Shown in pieces: positions 44,688 through 53,342 of a DNA stretch of 64,000 nt. Where the stretch lies: the NCBI GenBank assembly GCA_017640785.1, contig JAEPPZ010000007.1, positions 175,464-239,463 on the forward strand, in the 5' to 3' direction. The first letter of the stretch is position 1. Each line of letters opens with the position of its first letter. The notes below the pieces were generated by a model. That model worked only from the letters and a program-made list of their open reading frames with translations, was not told where the DNA came from and made no database searches. The translations under genes and the position numbers were made by a program. This DNA comes from Balneola sp. (GTDB lineage Bacteria; Bacteroidota; Rhodothermia; Balneolales; Balneolaceae).

Positions 44688-45433
44688 ACAAGCGCCAATT
44701 CTTTAAGATTAGCTTTTAAAGTGACTAACATTTTACCAATTATTTGTGAAATACGAGCCTCACTTAAATTTAAAGATTCAGCAATTTCTTTTAGTGTACA
44801 CTCTTCATAATAATACAAAGCTAAGATTATTTGCTCTCTTTCTGTTAAGGATTTAATTGCTTGTTTTAACTCATGAGCATCTTCCTCATTAATAATAGAT
44901 TGATCAGGTAATTCAAAGTTAAGGTCTTCAATTCTTTCTGAAAGAGAACTTTCTGAATCAGAACTTATACTTACATCAAGTGAAAGAGCAGCACGCTGTT
45001 GAACCTTAGAAAGAAGTTTATAATAGTCGTTTAGTTCAAGTCCCATTTCTTTAGCAACTTCAAAATCCAAAGGAGTTCGTCCCAGTTTTTGCTGCAAGTA
45101 ACTAAGGGTCTCTTGTGCAGAACCGTAGCGAGCTCGGTTTGTTCTAGAAAGTTCATCAACAGAGCGCAGATAATCTATAATACTACCTCTGATTCTATAA
45201 TACGCAAACGTATTAAACTTCACTTCTTTATCAAGGGTGTAGCTATCCAAGGCTTGTAGAAGACCCGTTGCTCCGATATTAATTAAATCATCCCTGTCAC
45301 ATAAAGGAGAGTTAGGGCAATTCACTTTGCCAACAATGCTTTTAACAAGAGGGATAGATTCTTTTACGATAAGATTCTTAAGGGAAGAAGTAGGGTTTGT
45401 CTTGTATTCTGAAACTAAAGTCTGAAGATCCAT
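44684..45433 (-). CDS. FliA/WhiG family (sigma-28-like) RNA polymerase sigma factor
   Basis: 249 residues. Region 2 (DRDDLINIGATGLLQALDSY, FNTFAYYRIRGSIIDYLRS), region 3 (TPLDFEVAKEMGLELNDYYK) and region 4 (LTEREQIILALYYYEECTLK, EIAESLNLSEARISQI) are all present, an arrangement typical of FliA/WhiG. No flagellar, chemotaxis or gliding gene lies near it, so its regulon is open. Two unknown small genes diverge from it. Confidence 0.9.
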   Translation of the reverse strand: MDLQTLVSEYKTNPTSSLKNLIVKESIPLVKSIVGKVNCPNSPLCDRDDLINIGATGLLQALDSYTLDKEVKFNTFAYYRIRGSIIDYLRSVDELSRTNRARYGSAQETLSYLQQKLGRTPLDFEVAKEMGLELNDYYKLLSKVQQRAALSLDVSISSDSESSLSERIEDLNFELPDQSIINEEDAHELKQAIKSLTEREQIILALYYYEECTLKEIAESLNLSEARISQIIGKMLVTLKANLKELALV

Positions 45434-45656
45434 TGTATTGTACCACCGTTTATTAATTATTATCTCCGCATCTAAATTATTAAAAAGTTTTAATTATTAA
45501 AAAATTTTAATATTAATATTTTTTAATACAAAAAAGTGCATTGATGATCTTCAGGGGCTGATATTTTGGATTTCTAGGCTAATAAATCTTCTTTTGCTTA
45601 AATTTTTTTTCAAAAGAATTAAGGTTTTTCTGAGAGTGACCGATAAGAAAGGCAGA

Positions 45657-45965
45657 ATGAAATTCAAAAAAATCCATACCACAAGTAGTAAAGCTGGTTC
45701 TTTTGAAAAGCTTATTGAGTTATGCGACTCTGAAAACGAATCAGATATTATAGACTACATAGAAAATGCACTGGAAGGGCTGGACTATCGCTATGTTGCT
45801 TCTCTAAGTCTGTCAGAGTTTTTTCGATACTGCATAAGCTTAGCTGAGAATGGAGAGTTTGAAGAGTTAAAAAGAATATTAACTGGGAAAGTGAATAAGA
45901 GTGTTTCTGAGTCGGATAAAAAAGCTAACGTTACCGGCATACACTCATTTAAAAAAGCAATATAA
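45657..45965 (+). CDS. Small hypothetical protein divergent from the sigma factor
   Basis: I do not recognise it. From ATG 45657 (MKFKKIHTTSS, with GAAAGG upstream) it has 102 residues; earlier TTG 45594 or GTG 45636 starts are possible. It is acidic in the middle, helical (SESDIIDYIENALEGLDYRY), with a basic end. The stop overlaps the start of the next small gene (TAATG). The position opposite a FliA-type sigma gene makes an anti-sigma or co-regulator conceivable, but there is no FlgM similarity I can see. Confidence 0.6.
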   Translation: MKFKKIHTTSSKAGSFEKLIELCDSENESDIIDYIENALEGLDYRYVASLSLSEFFRYCISLAENGEFEELKRILTGKVNKSVSESDKKANVTGIHSFKKAI

Positions 45966-46120
45966 TGACTAAAAATGAAGGGCAGTCTTTAATCAAAGAG
46001 TTATTGGAAGTAAAAAAAACTGTAAAGCTTACAGATAAAAAAAAGAAATTTCTTTTGGACGATGAGGGAGTGATGGAGGCGATCATCGCCGGGCTTATCA
46101 GAGATTTTAAATACGTGTAA
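45965..46120 (+). CDS. 51-residue hypothetical protein
   Basis: ATG at 45965 overlaps the previous stop; product begins MTKNEGQSLIKELLEVKKTV and ends IIAGLIRDFKYV. It is lysine-rich in the middle and predicted mostly helical. Translational coupling to the preceding gene is the main support. The stop is directly followed by the tRNA-Lys terminator of the opposite strand. Confidence 0.5.
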   Translation: MTKNEGQSLIKELLEVKKTVKLTDKKKKFLLDDEGVMEAIIAGLIRDFKYV

Positions 46121-46121
46121 C

Positions 46122-46153
46122 AAAAAACCCCTTCCGAGATCAATCGTAAGGGG
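46122..46153 (-). terminator. Terminator of tRNA-Lys
   Basis: On the minus strand CCCCTTACGATT...GGAAGGGG with a run of TTTTTT. It also stands after the small plus-strand genes but has no T tract in that direction. Confidence 0.7.
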
Positions 46154-46188
46154 CTGGTCAAGAGAGATTCTTGTAAACTACAAAATTG

Positions 46189-46261
46189 TGATCCGGGAGG
46201 GACTCGAACCCTCGACCCACGGCTTAAAAGGCAGTTGCTCTACCAACTGAGCTACCGGATC
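46189..46261 (-). tRNA. tRNA-Lys (anticodon TTT)
   Basis: Minus strand: acceptor GATCCGG/CCGGATC, D arm GCTCAGTTGGTAGAGC, anticodon stem ACTGC/GCCGT with loop CTTTTAA (anticodon TTT), T arm GAGGGTTCGAGTCCCTC, discriminator A. One T-C mismatch lies in the anticodon stem (usual partner would be A). CCA is not encoded. Confidence 0.93.
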
Positions 46262-46285
46262 TTCCATCGCATTCGCGAAAGGCTC

Positions 46286-46293
46286 CAAAGATA
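46286..46293 (-). promoter_or_regulatory. Bacteroidota-type -7 element for tRNA-Lys
   Basis: TATCTTTG on the minus strand, 24 bases before the tRNA 5' end, with TTG 20 bases further upstream. This fits the TTTG/TAnnTTTG promoter pattern and repeats what is seen before tRNA-Leu. Confidence 0.5.
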
Positions 46294-46347
46294 CGGGTTT
46301 ATATACTTTATGACAATCTTAAATCGAGTAATATTGTGACTTTTTCA

Positions 46348-46818
46348 TTATTCTTTAAAAATTATCTCATATAAGTCGGATTCCATGCTCACTTCGACCT
46401 CTTCAATGATTCTGCCAACTTCTTTTCCGTTCTTATAAATAATGAAAGTAGGCGTTCTTTTGATGTCGTTTGTCTTAATAATTTCTTTGGGGCCTTTTCT
46501 TTTGTATTCCAGAGCAGTGTACTTTGCAGATATCAGAGGATTTTCTATTGATTCCATTATTTTAAAAAAAGCCGGTATTTCCCTTTTGCTGTCATGGCAC
46601 CACATCCCCATAAACACATCAATCAAAATAGTATCTTGAACTGAGTTAAGCTGAGTAATGATTTTGGGATCCGGTTTGTAGCGTTTGGTATATAAATCAA
46701 AGATTTTTACTTCTCTTATCTGTTGTTCTGTAACCGGGCCGCTTAAATAATCATTCTGTGCTTGCACAGGAAACCATAATACAACTGCTAATAAAAAAAA
46801 GAGTGGATAAAATTTCAT
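46348..46818 (-). CDS. Periplasmic thioredoxin-like protein with a CxxS site
   Basis: 156 residues with a signal peptide ending FPVQAQND. The thioredoxin fold shows LIDVFMGMWCHDSKREIP and the cis-proline KRTPTFIIY. The active site reads C74-H-D-S77: the attacking cysteine is kept, the resolving one is serine. Such proteins more often act as monothiol isomerases or form mixed disulfides. It stands alone, divergent from the HIT gene. Confidence 0.82.
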   Translation of the reverse strand: MKFYPLFFLLAVVLWFPVQAQNDYLSGPVTEQQIREVKIFDLYTKRYKPDPKIITQLNSVQDTILIDVFMGMWCHDSKREIPAFFKIMESIENPLISAKYTALEYKRKGPKEIIKTNDIKRTPTFIIYKNGKEVGRIIEEVEVSMESDLYEIIFKE

Positions 46819-46885
46819 TGAGAGCTTTTATAAGTTCAGTACATTACATTGAATATCATAAGCATTCAAAAGATTAAGTAAAAGT

Positions 46886-47284
46886 ATGGCAAGTATTTTC
46901 TCTAAAATTATAAATGGTGAAATTCCATGTTACAAAATTGCGGAAGACGAAGACTACTTTTCGTTTCTGGATATTAATCCAATTGCTGAGGGGCATGCAT
47001 TAGTTATTCCTAAACAGGAAGTGGATTATGTTTTTGATCTTTCTGATGAAACGCTGCATGGTCTGATCAGTTTTTCCAAAAAAATAGCAAAAGCCATAGA
47101 CCGCTCGCTGGGAACAATCAGGACAGGCATAATAGTTGAAGGTCTTGAAGTACCTCATGCTCATATACATTTAATTCCTATCTATTTTGAAGGACAACCG
47201 GTAAGTTTGGGCAGAAAGTCAGAGGTTCAGGAATCAAGAATGAAAGAAATTGCGTCACTAATAAGTAAAGCTGTTGAACTATGA
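46886..47284 (+). CDS. HIT family nucleotide-binding protein
   Basis: 132 residues. The histidine triad is HAHIHLIPI; the N-terminal FSKIINGEIPCYKIAED and FLDINPIAEGHALVIPK are typical of the HINT branch. It hydrolyses or binds nucleoside phosphoramidates and related nucleotides. Its stop overlaps the aroQ start by 4 bases (ATGA). Confidence 0.92.
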   Translation: MASIFSKIINGEIPCYKIAEDEDYFSFLDINPIAEGHALVIPKQEVDYVFDLSDETLHGLISFSKKIAKAIDRSLGTIRTGIIVEGLEVPHAHIHLIPIYFEGQPVSLGRKSEVQESRMKEIASLISKAVEL

Positions 47285-47712
47285 AAATATTAATCGTTAA
47301 TGGCCCAAACTTAAATCTATTAGGCACAAGAGATACCGGAATTTATGGGGCCGGAACTTTACAAGAACTACAGAGTTTTGTTTCTAATAGTTTTAAAGAA
47401 CACGAAATTTCTTTTTTTCAAAGTAATATTGAAGGAGAGATCATTAATAAATTACAGGAAGCGATGAAGGATGGGACCGAAGGGTTGGTTACCAACCTTG
47501 GAGCATATACTCACACATCGGTAGCTTTAAGAGACGCGCTGGAACCTATTAATTTTCCTAAAGTGGAAGTGCATATTTCAAACATACACGCCCGAGAAAC
47601 ATTCAGAGAAAAGTCTTTAACAGGAGAAGTTATGGACGGGATAATAACAGGCTTTGGAAAGTATAGCTACATACTAGGAGTACAAGCCCTTGAACACCTT
47701 TCAAATCAATAA
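47281..47712 (+). CDS. aroQ: 3-Dehydroquinate dehydratase type II
   Basis: 143 residues. Signatures: ILIVNGPNLNLLGTRDTGIY, TNLGAYTHTSVALRDAL and VEVHISNIHARETFREKS with the catalytic histidine. It makes 3-dehydroshikimate in the shikimate pathway as a dodecamer in the cytoplasm. Grouped with the HIT gene and the flippase gene by spacings of -4 and 3 bases. Confidence 0.95.
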   Translation: MKILIVNGPNLNLLGTRDTGIYGAGTLQELQSFVSNSFKEHEISFFQSNIEGEIINKLQEAMKDGTEGLVTNLGAYTHTSVALRDALEPINFPKVEVHISNIHARETFREKSLTGEVMDGIITGFGKYSYILGVQALEHLSNQ

Positions 47713-47715
47713 CTT

Positions 47716-49203
47716 TTGAAGCAGCTTAAAGAACTTCTTTCCGATACTCTTATTTATGGGGTGAGTCATGTATTTACCAGATTCATGAATTACCTGCTAG
47801 TTCCATTTTACACAGGGGTTTTCAAACCTGGTGAATATGGGGTAATAAGTCTGATTTATGTAGTGGTGGCATTTCTGAATGTGGTTTTTACTTATGGAAT
47901 GGAGTCGAGCTACTTCAGGTATGCCAAAGAGAGAGAGAAATCAAAAGACATCTTCAAGACTATTCAAGTCAGTTTGTTGCTGACATCAGCAGTTTTAGTG
48001 ACCATAGTGTGGTTTCTGAATCCTTTGATTAATCCGGTTATTGGACTGGCTGAGCCATTCCCTTTGTTAACTTTGATGTTGGGTATTTTGATCTTTGATA
48101 CAATTCAGGTTATTCCCTTTGCGGAGTTAAGGTTGAAAGGAAAGCCATGGCATTTCGCACTTCTTAAAATGTTTGGTGTATTTATAAATCTGGGACTTAA
48201 CCTTTACCTGATCTTAAAACTACACCTGGGGATTGAAGCTGTATTAATAAGTAATATTATAGCCTCATTCATTACAGCATTGTTTGTATGGATCATTACT
48301 CGGGATATGCTGAAGGGAAGCTGGGATATTAACTTCTTAAAAAAAGCTTTGCGTTTCGGCTTACCATTTGTACCTGCAGGAATTGGCTATGTAATAAATG
48401 AAATGTTGGACCGCATTTTTTTAAAACGGATGAATCCCGAATCGATCGAAGCAATTTATGGCACAAATGCTGATGGAAGTATTTATTCAGGAGAAGACAT
48501 TGTTGGGATATATTCAGCAGCGTATAAACTAGCAGTTGTTATGCTTCTGTTTGTAACTGTTTACAGATACGCCTGGCAGCCTTTTTTTATGAAAAAATCT
48601 GATGATCAGGAGGCTCCGGTAATATTCTCAGAAGCATTTCGGTATTTTAACTTAGGTGCGGCGCTTATTTTTATATTCTTTTCATTATTCATTGAGCAAA
48701 TAGTGCAGCTCACTATTCCCTTTACAGAAGCTACATTGATTGGTAGAGAATATTGGTTAGGACTTAATGTTGTATCGCCTCTATTGCTAGCATACTGGTT
48801 TCAGGGTTGGTATGTGAATTTTTCAGCAGGAATTTTCATTGGTGAAAAAACCAAAGTATTGGCATATATAACGCTTATTGGTTCAGTAGTTACAGTTACC
48901 GGAAACCTCTTATTTGTTCCACATTTCGGGATGTTGGCTTCTGCTTACACAACGTTAGCAAGTTATGCAGTAATGGCAATGATCATTTACTATCATTCTA
49001 AAAAAGCTCTTGATGTGCCTTATAAGCTTTGGCAGGGATTTTTTGTGATTGCAATAGCACAGTTTAGTTTAGCATTAAAACCGGCATTTAAAAACGTGAT
49101 TGAATCTGAGTTTTGGGCTTCAGCATTCCTTTTCGTAATTGCAATGGGAGTTTTAGCCTTAATGACAATGAAGAATTTCTTTTTAAAGGAAAACGGAAGT
49201 TAG
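47716..49203 (+). CDS. Polysaccharide/lipid-linked oligosaccharide flippase (Wzx-like)
   Basis: 495 residues from TTG 47716, with about 12-14 membrane helices. The N-terminus LIYGVSHVFTRFMNYLLVPF, then YTGVFKPGEYGVISLIYVVV, is typical of the MVF/PST superfamily of flippases. It probably moves an undecaprenyl-linked glycan across the inner membrane. No glycosyltransferase cluster adjoins it; bshA at 53343 is unrelated. Substrate unknown. Confidence 0.86.
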   Translation: MKQLKELLSDTLIYGVSHVFTRFMNYLLVPFYTGVFKPGEYGVISLIYVVVAFLNVVFTYGMESSYFRYAKEREKSKDIFKTIQVSLLLTSAVLVTIVWFLNPLINPVIGLAEPFPLLTLMLGILIFDTIQVIPFAELRLKGKPWHFALLKMFGVFINLGLNLYLILKLHLGIEAVLISNIIASFITALFVWIITRDMLKGSWDINFLKKALRFGLPFVPAGIGYVINEMLDRIFLKRMNPESIEAIYGTNADGSIYSGEDIVGIYSAAYKLAVVMLLFVTVYRYAWQPFFMKKSDDQEAPVIFSEAFRYFNLGAALIFIFFSLFIEQIVQLTIPFTEATLIGREYWLGLNVVSPLLLAYWFQGWYVNFSAGIFIGEKTKVLAYITLIGSVVTVTGNLLFVPHFGMLASAYTTLASYAVMAMIIYYHSKKALDVPYKLWQGFFVIAIAQFSLALKPAFKNVIESEFWASAFLFVIAMGVLALMTMKNFFLKENGS

Positions 49204-49280
49204 ATTCTAGCTGTTTAGCTATCTTTAAAGCACTATTTTTTACAACTCATAAATTGTGCTTTAACTATACTTCAATAATT

Positions 49281-50384
49281 ATGAAAAAAATTGTTTTTCT
49301 ATTTCTGAATTTGATGATGGCAAGCTGGATGCTGCAGGCTCAGGACGTCGATACAACCATGACTTTTGAGGAGTATGATCCTGTTTCTACTTTAGTAGTT
49401 CCCGGAGAGAAAATTACCAAAGCAAAATTTCCTTTCATTGATGTTCACAGCCATCACTGGCGAATGGCAACACAAGATCTTAAAAAGCTTGCTTCCGAAA
49501 TGGAAGATCTGAATATGAAAGTTATTGTGAATTTGAGTGGGCGGTCGGGTGATCAATTAAAAGCCATCACAGATAACATTGAAAAAAGTGGATTAAACAG
49601 GTTCATAGTATTCGCAAACATCGACTTTAATGGAATAGATGAAGAAGGATGGACCGAAAGAGCAGTTGCACAACTTCAGGAGGATTATGACAATGGAGCT
49701 CGTGGCGTAAAGATATTCAAAAATTTAGGACTCACAATTTTGGACTCTGAAGGAAATCGGGTACAAACTGATGATCCCCGAATTGATCCCGTTTGGGCGA
49801 AGGCAGGTGAACTAGGAATTCCGGTTTTGATACACACCGGAGAACCCGCTGTATTCTGGGCGCCAATTAATGAGAAAAACGAACGTTGGTTGGAAATGAA
49901 AAACTTTCCGGATAGACACAGAGGAGATACAACCAGGTTTCCAAGTTGGGAAGTTGTTATGGCTGAACAGTGGAATGTGTTCAGAAAACATCCTAAAACA
50001 AATTTTATAAATGCGCATCTAGGCTGGATGGCGAGTGACCTTGAAAGATTAGGAAAACATCTTGATGAATTCCCAAATGTGTATACTGAAACAGCTGCGG
50101 TAATTGCTGAGCTGGGAAGGCAACCTCGTTTCGCAAAAGAATTCTTTATTAAATATCAGGATAGGTTATTATTTGGAAAAGATACCTATCGCCCTGAAGA
50201 ATACTACACCTATTTCAGGGTTTTGGAAAGCGATGATGAATATTTCGATTATTTTAGAAAAAGACACGCTTTCTGGAAAATGTATGGATTGAATCTTCCT
50301 GATAATGTGTTGAAAAAAGTGTATTACAAAAATGCTTTAAAAATAATACCGGGTATCGATAAAAATTTATTCCCGGACAACTAA
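49281..50384 (+). CDS. Secreted amidohydrolase family protein
   Basis: 367 residues from ATG 49281; the open frame extends upstream into the flippase gene, but this start gives a signal peptide (MKKIVFLFLNLMMASWMLQA). A metal-dependent TIM barrel (amidohydro-rel): FPFIDVHSHHWR, VLIHTGEPAVFW, NFINAHLGWMASDLERL, LLFGKDTYRPEEYY. Relatives include decarboxylases and lactone hydrolases; the reaction here is not clear. Exported, unlike most of the family. Confidence 0.8.
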   Translation: MKKIVFLFLNLMMASWMLQAQDVDTTMTFEEYDPVSTLVVPGEKITKAKFPFIDVHSHHWRMATQDLKKLASEMEDLNMKVIVNLSGRSGDQLKAITDNIEKSGLNRFIVFANIDFNGIDEEGWTERAVAQLQEDYDNGARGVKIFKNLGLTILDSEGNRVQTDDPRIDPVWAKAGELGIPVLIHTGEPAVFWAPINEKNERWLEMKNFPDRHRGDTTRFPSWEVVMAEQWNVFRKHPKTNFINAHLGWMASDLERLGKHLDEFPNVYTETAAVIAELGRQPRFAKEFFIKYQDRLLFGKDTYRPEEYYTYFRVLESDDEYFDYFRKRHAFWKMYGLNLPDNVLKKVYYKNALKIIPGIDKNLFPDN

Positions 50385-50408
50385 TCCCTCAACTCAAATA
50401 GAATTGAC

Positions 50409-50945
50409 ATGAAAGCTTTATTAAAACTGGGAGCACTTGCAGTTTTTGCTGTCCTCCTCTCATCAGAATTAACATTTGCACAAGAAAGAGGAAAAGGAAA
50501 CCGTCCAAGTCCAAACGCCTCTGTTAGTCAAGATATTGGATCAACAACTGTTTCAATTACTTATGGTCGTCCGGGACTAAAAGGAAGAAGCTTGGCATCT
50601 CTTGCAAAGCCTGATCAGGTTTGGAGAACAGGTGCTAACGAATCTACTGTAATTACCTTTTCAGATGATGTAATGTTTGGTGGTAAGGAAGTTAAAGCAG
50701 GAACGTACTCTCTTTATACAATTCCGGGTGAAAACTGGACATTTATTCTGAACAATAAGTTAAGCTGGGGAACTCAGTACGATAAGTCAGAAGACGTTTT
50801 AAGAGTGCCTGCGGCAGTAACTACAGAAGGGGCTTCAAGCTTTGAAAGATTCACTATCTATTTTGATACTCTGTCAGACACAAAAGCTCATTTGAATCTC
50901 CAATGGGGAAAAACAATGACAGCAATCCCTATTACAACTAAGTAA
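50409..50945 (+). CDS. DUF2911 secreted protein
   Basis: 178 residues with a signal peptide ending SELTFAQER. The DUF2911 pattern is clear: TVSITYGRPGLKGRSLASLA, QVWRTGANESTVITFSDDV, LNNKLSWGTQYDKSEDVLRV. The family is common in Bacteroidota-like bacteria and of unknown function, probably a periplasmic beta-sandwich. It follows the amidohydrolase by 24 bases and is closed by a terminator. Confidence 0.87.
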   Translation: MKALLKLGALAVFAVLLSSELTFAQERGKGNRPSPNASVSQDIGSTTVSITYGRPGLKGRSLASLAKPDQVWRTGANESTVITFSDDVMFGGKEVKAGTYSLYTIPGENWTFILNNKLSWGTQYDKSEDVLRVPAAVTTEGASSFERFTIYFDTLSDTKAHLNLQWGKTMTAIPITTK

Positions 50946-50966
50946 TTAGAATTTTTTTACTACTTT

Positions 50967-50994
50967 AAAGGAGCTCATTCGAGCTCCTTTTTTT
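50967..50994 (+). terminator. Rho-independent terminator
   Basis: AAAGGAGCTC-ATTC-GAGCTCCTTT, 10-bp perfect stem with a T tract, after the DUF2911 gene. Confidence 0.93.
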
Positions 50995-51008
50995 ATGTAA
51001 CACATTTT

Positions 51009-53342
51009 ATGAAACAGCTACTGACAGTTCTAAGTTTTTCTATCCTATGCTCAACAGCATTATTGAGCCAATCGGGTTCTAAATGGCTTTTTGATGATTC
51101 AACTTTGCCGGAAGTAAGAATCACAATAGATCCAAATTATCTCGATGAAATTTTAGATGATGAGAATCAACAAAGTGATCATGAATTCCATGCTATGTTC
51201 AGTATTACCAAGGATGGAGTCACAGAAACAGTTGACAGTGTGGGTTTTCGTTTAAGAGGTAATACGTCAAGAGCATCTGAGAAAAAATCATTCAAAGTTT
51301 CATTTGATACCTTTATCGATGGAAGAGAATATCGTGGTTTAGATAAAATGAATCTGAATGGTGAGCATAATGACCCAACGATATTGAGAGCTAAATTGAG
51401 TTGGGATATTTTTGAGAAAATGGGAGTGAAAGCACCCCGATCTAATCATGTTTCGTTATATATTAATGATGTTTTTTATGGTTTGTACCTGAATGTAGAA
51501 CATATTGATAACGAGTTTCTGAAAAAAGAATTTGATGGTGATCCCGGTAACTTATATAAGTGCCTTTATCCGGCCGATCTGAGTTATAGGGGCCCCAATT
51601 CAGATGATTATAGTAGTTATGAAGAATACGGAAGAAGACCTTATGATCTTAAGACCAACGAAGTAGAAAATGACTATTCAGGTCTGGCGTCATTTATTGA
51701 ATTCTTGAACAACTCAAGTGATAAAGATTTTGAAGAAAAGATCCATGACTATTTGGATGTGGATGCCACACTTAGGTGGATGGCAATCGATGTGCTAACA
51801 GGTAATTGGGATAACTACTCATTTAACAAGAATAACTTCTATTTATATCAATCCCCCGAGGATGGCAGATTTTCGGTAATACCTTATGATTATGACAATA
51901 CTCTTGGAGTGGATTTCTTTGGTATAGATTGGGGAGTTAGAAATATTTACAACTGGGGAAATCAGAATGAACCACGTGCATTAACAAACCGGTTTCTGGA
52001 AATTCAAAAATTTAAAGATTGGTTCAGTTATTATCTGAATGAAACTATAGAAACTGTTTTTAATCAGGACAGCTTGTTTCCTGAAATCGACCGTTTAAAG
52101 GCTATGGTTCAGACATCAGCTGAATCTGATACTTTCAGAGCAAAAGACTGGCCGGCATTAGACTTTGAAGATTATGACAAATCTTTTACTCAAGCCTTAG
52201 GCGGACATGTTCCATATGGATTGAAGCCATTTATAACTCAACGAACAAATTCAGCGCTAAACCAACTTCAGCTTAATAATATATACCCGATTATCCATAC
52301 GTCTTCTTCAAGGCTTCTTACTGATAATGGAAATAAAACAATTGTTGTTGAGGCTTTAGTTAACGATGATGACCTGAATGTTGTAAGCGCAAAACTGGAC
52401 ATACTTGAATTCTTAAATCCTTTTGAATTAAATGATGCCGGAAACGGAGCAGACAGAATTGCAGGTGATGGTATTTACACGGGGTCTAAGGAAATAGGTT
52501 TTTATTCAGATGATATAAGCTTTTATGTTCTGGCGCAGGATCAGGATGGAAAAACGAGTCGGTATCCGCAAAATCCGGCAAAAAAATTAGTACAGGAAAA
52601 CTCTGATGTTGCTACTGACCTTGTTATTAATGAGCTAATGGCGAGTAACAGTTCAACCATTCAGGACGAAAGTGGTTCATATCCTGATTGGCTTGAAATT
52701 TATAATACGACCGATAATGAAATTTCGATGAGCGGATATTTTCTTACGGATGACTTATCGAATCCTGACAAGTGGGCATTTCCGGATACAACAATCCCTG
52801 CAAAAGGGTTTTTATTAATCTGGACAGATGATGACGAAAAAGAAGGTCCAATGCATGCCTCATTTAATCTGAGTAAAGCAGGAGAAGACGCAGGTTTGTA
52901 TAAACAAAACGGCAGTGATTTTGAAGCAATAAACACCATTACCTTTGGTGCGCAAACTACAGATGTTTCATATGGAAGAGATAAGGACGGCAGTGCGGAG
53001 TTTGTGTTCATCGATAATCCAACTCCGGGAAAATCAAATGGTATGCCGGTAAGCAATGAAGAACTTGGCTCAACTCCAAAAACAGTTCAGTTATATCAAA
53101 ATTATCCGAATCCATTTAATCCAAGTACTACAATTTCATTCAGCCTGAATAAACAGGAAAAAGTAACTTTGGAAGTGTTCAATATGGTCGGTCAACTAGT
53201 AGAAACGGTGACTAATAAAATTTACAATGCAGGAAGCCACTCTATAACTTTCAGAGCAGAAAATTTAGCGAGTGGGGTATATTTTTACAGATTGAAGACT
53301 TCTGAAAAGGTGTTTTCAAAAAGATTTACTCTGATCAAGTAA
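51009..53342 (+). CDS. CotH-like kinase family protein with lamin-tail domain and T9SS sorting domain
   Basis: 777 residues with a signal peptide. The CotH domain (about 35-400) shows VGFRLRGNTSR, DKMNLNGEHNDPTILRAKLS, YGLYLNVEHID and IPYDYDNTLGVDF (the aspartates expected at the metal site). A domain linked to extracellular beta-sandwiches follows, then a lamin-tail domain (about 537-680; LVINELMASNSS, PDWLEIYNTTDNEI). The last 85 residues are a type A T9SS sorting domain (LYQNYPNPFNPSTTISFSL, ASGVYFYRLKT). CotH proteins phosphorylate other proteins in spores; here it would be a secreted surface protein. Substrate unknown. Confidence 0.88.
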   Translation: MKQLLTVLSFSILCSTALLSQSGSKWLFDDSTLPEVRITIDPNYLDEILDDENQQSDHEFHAMFSITKDGVTETVDSVGFRLRGNTSRASEKKSFKVSFDTFIDGREYRGLDKMNLNGEHNDPTILRAKLSWDIFEKMGVKAPRSNHVSLYINDVFYGLYLNVEHIDNEFLKKEFDGDPGNLYKCLYPADLSYRGPNSDDYSSYEEYGRRPYDLKTNEVENDYSGLASFIEFLNNSSDKDFEEKIHDYLDVDATLRWMAIDVLTGNWDNYSFNKNNFYLYQSPEDGRFSVIPYDYDNTLGVDFFGIDWGVRNIYNWGNQNEPRALTNRFLEIQKFKDWFSYYLNETIETVFNQDSLFPEIDRLKAMVQTSAESDTFRAKDWPALDFEDYDKSFTQALGGHVPYGLKPFITQRTNSALNQLQLNNIYPIIHTSSSRLLTDNGNKTIVVEALVNDDDLNVVSAKLDILEFLNPFELNDAGNGADRIAGDGIYTGSKEIGFYSDDISFYVLAQDQDGKTSRYPQNPAKKLVQENSDVATDLVINELMASNSSTIQDESGSYPDWLEIYNTTDNEISMSGYFLTDDLSNPDKWAFPDTTIPAKGFLLIWTDDDEKEGPMHASFNLSKAGEDAGLYKQNGSDFEAINTITFGAQTTDVSYGRDKDGSAEFVFIDNPTPGKSNGMPVSNEELGSTPKTVQLYQNYPNPFNPSTTISFSLNKQEKVTLEVFNMVGQLVETVTNKIYNAGSHSITFRAENLASGVYFYRLKTSEKVFSKRFTLIK

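Noticed and set aside
49113..49280. Longer N-terminus for the amidohydrolase
   Set aside because: It would overlap the flippase gene and hide a good signal peptide that starts at 49281.
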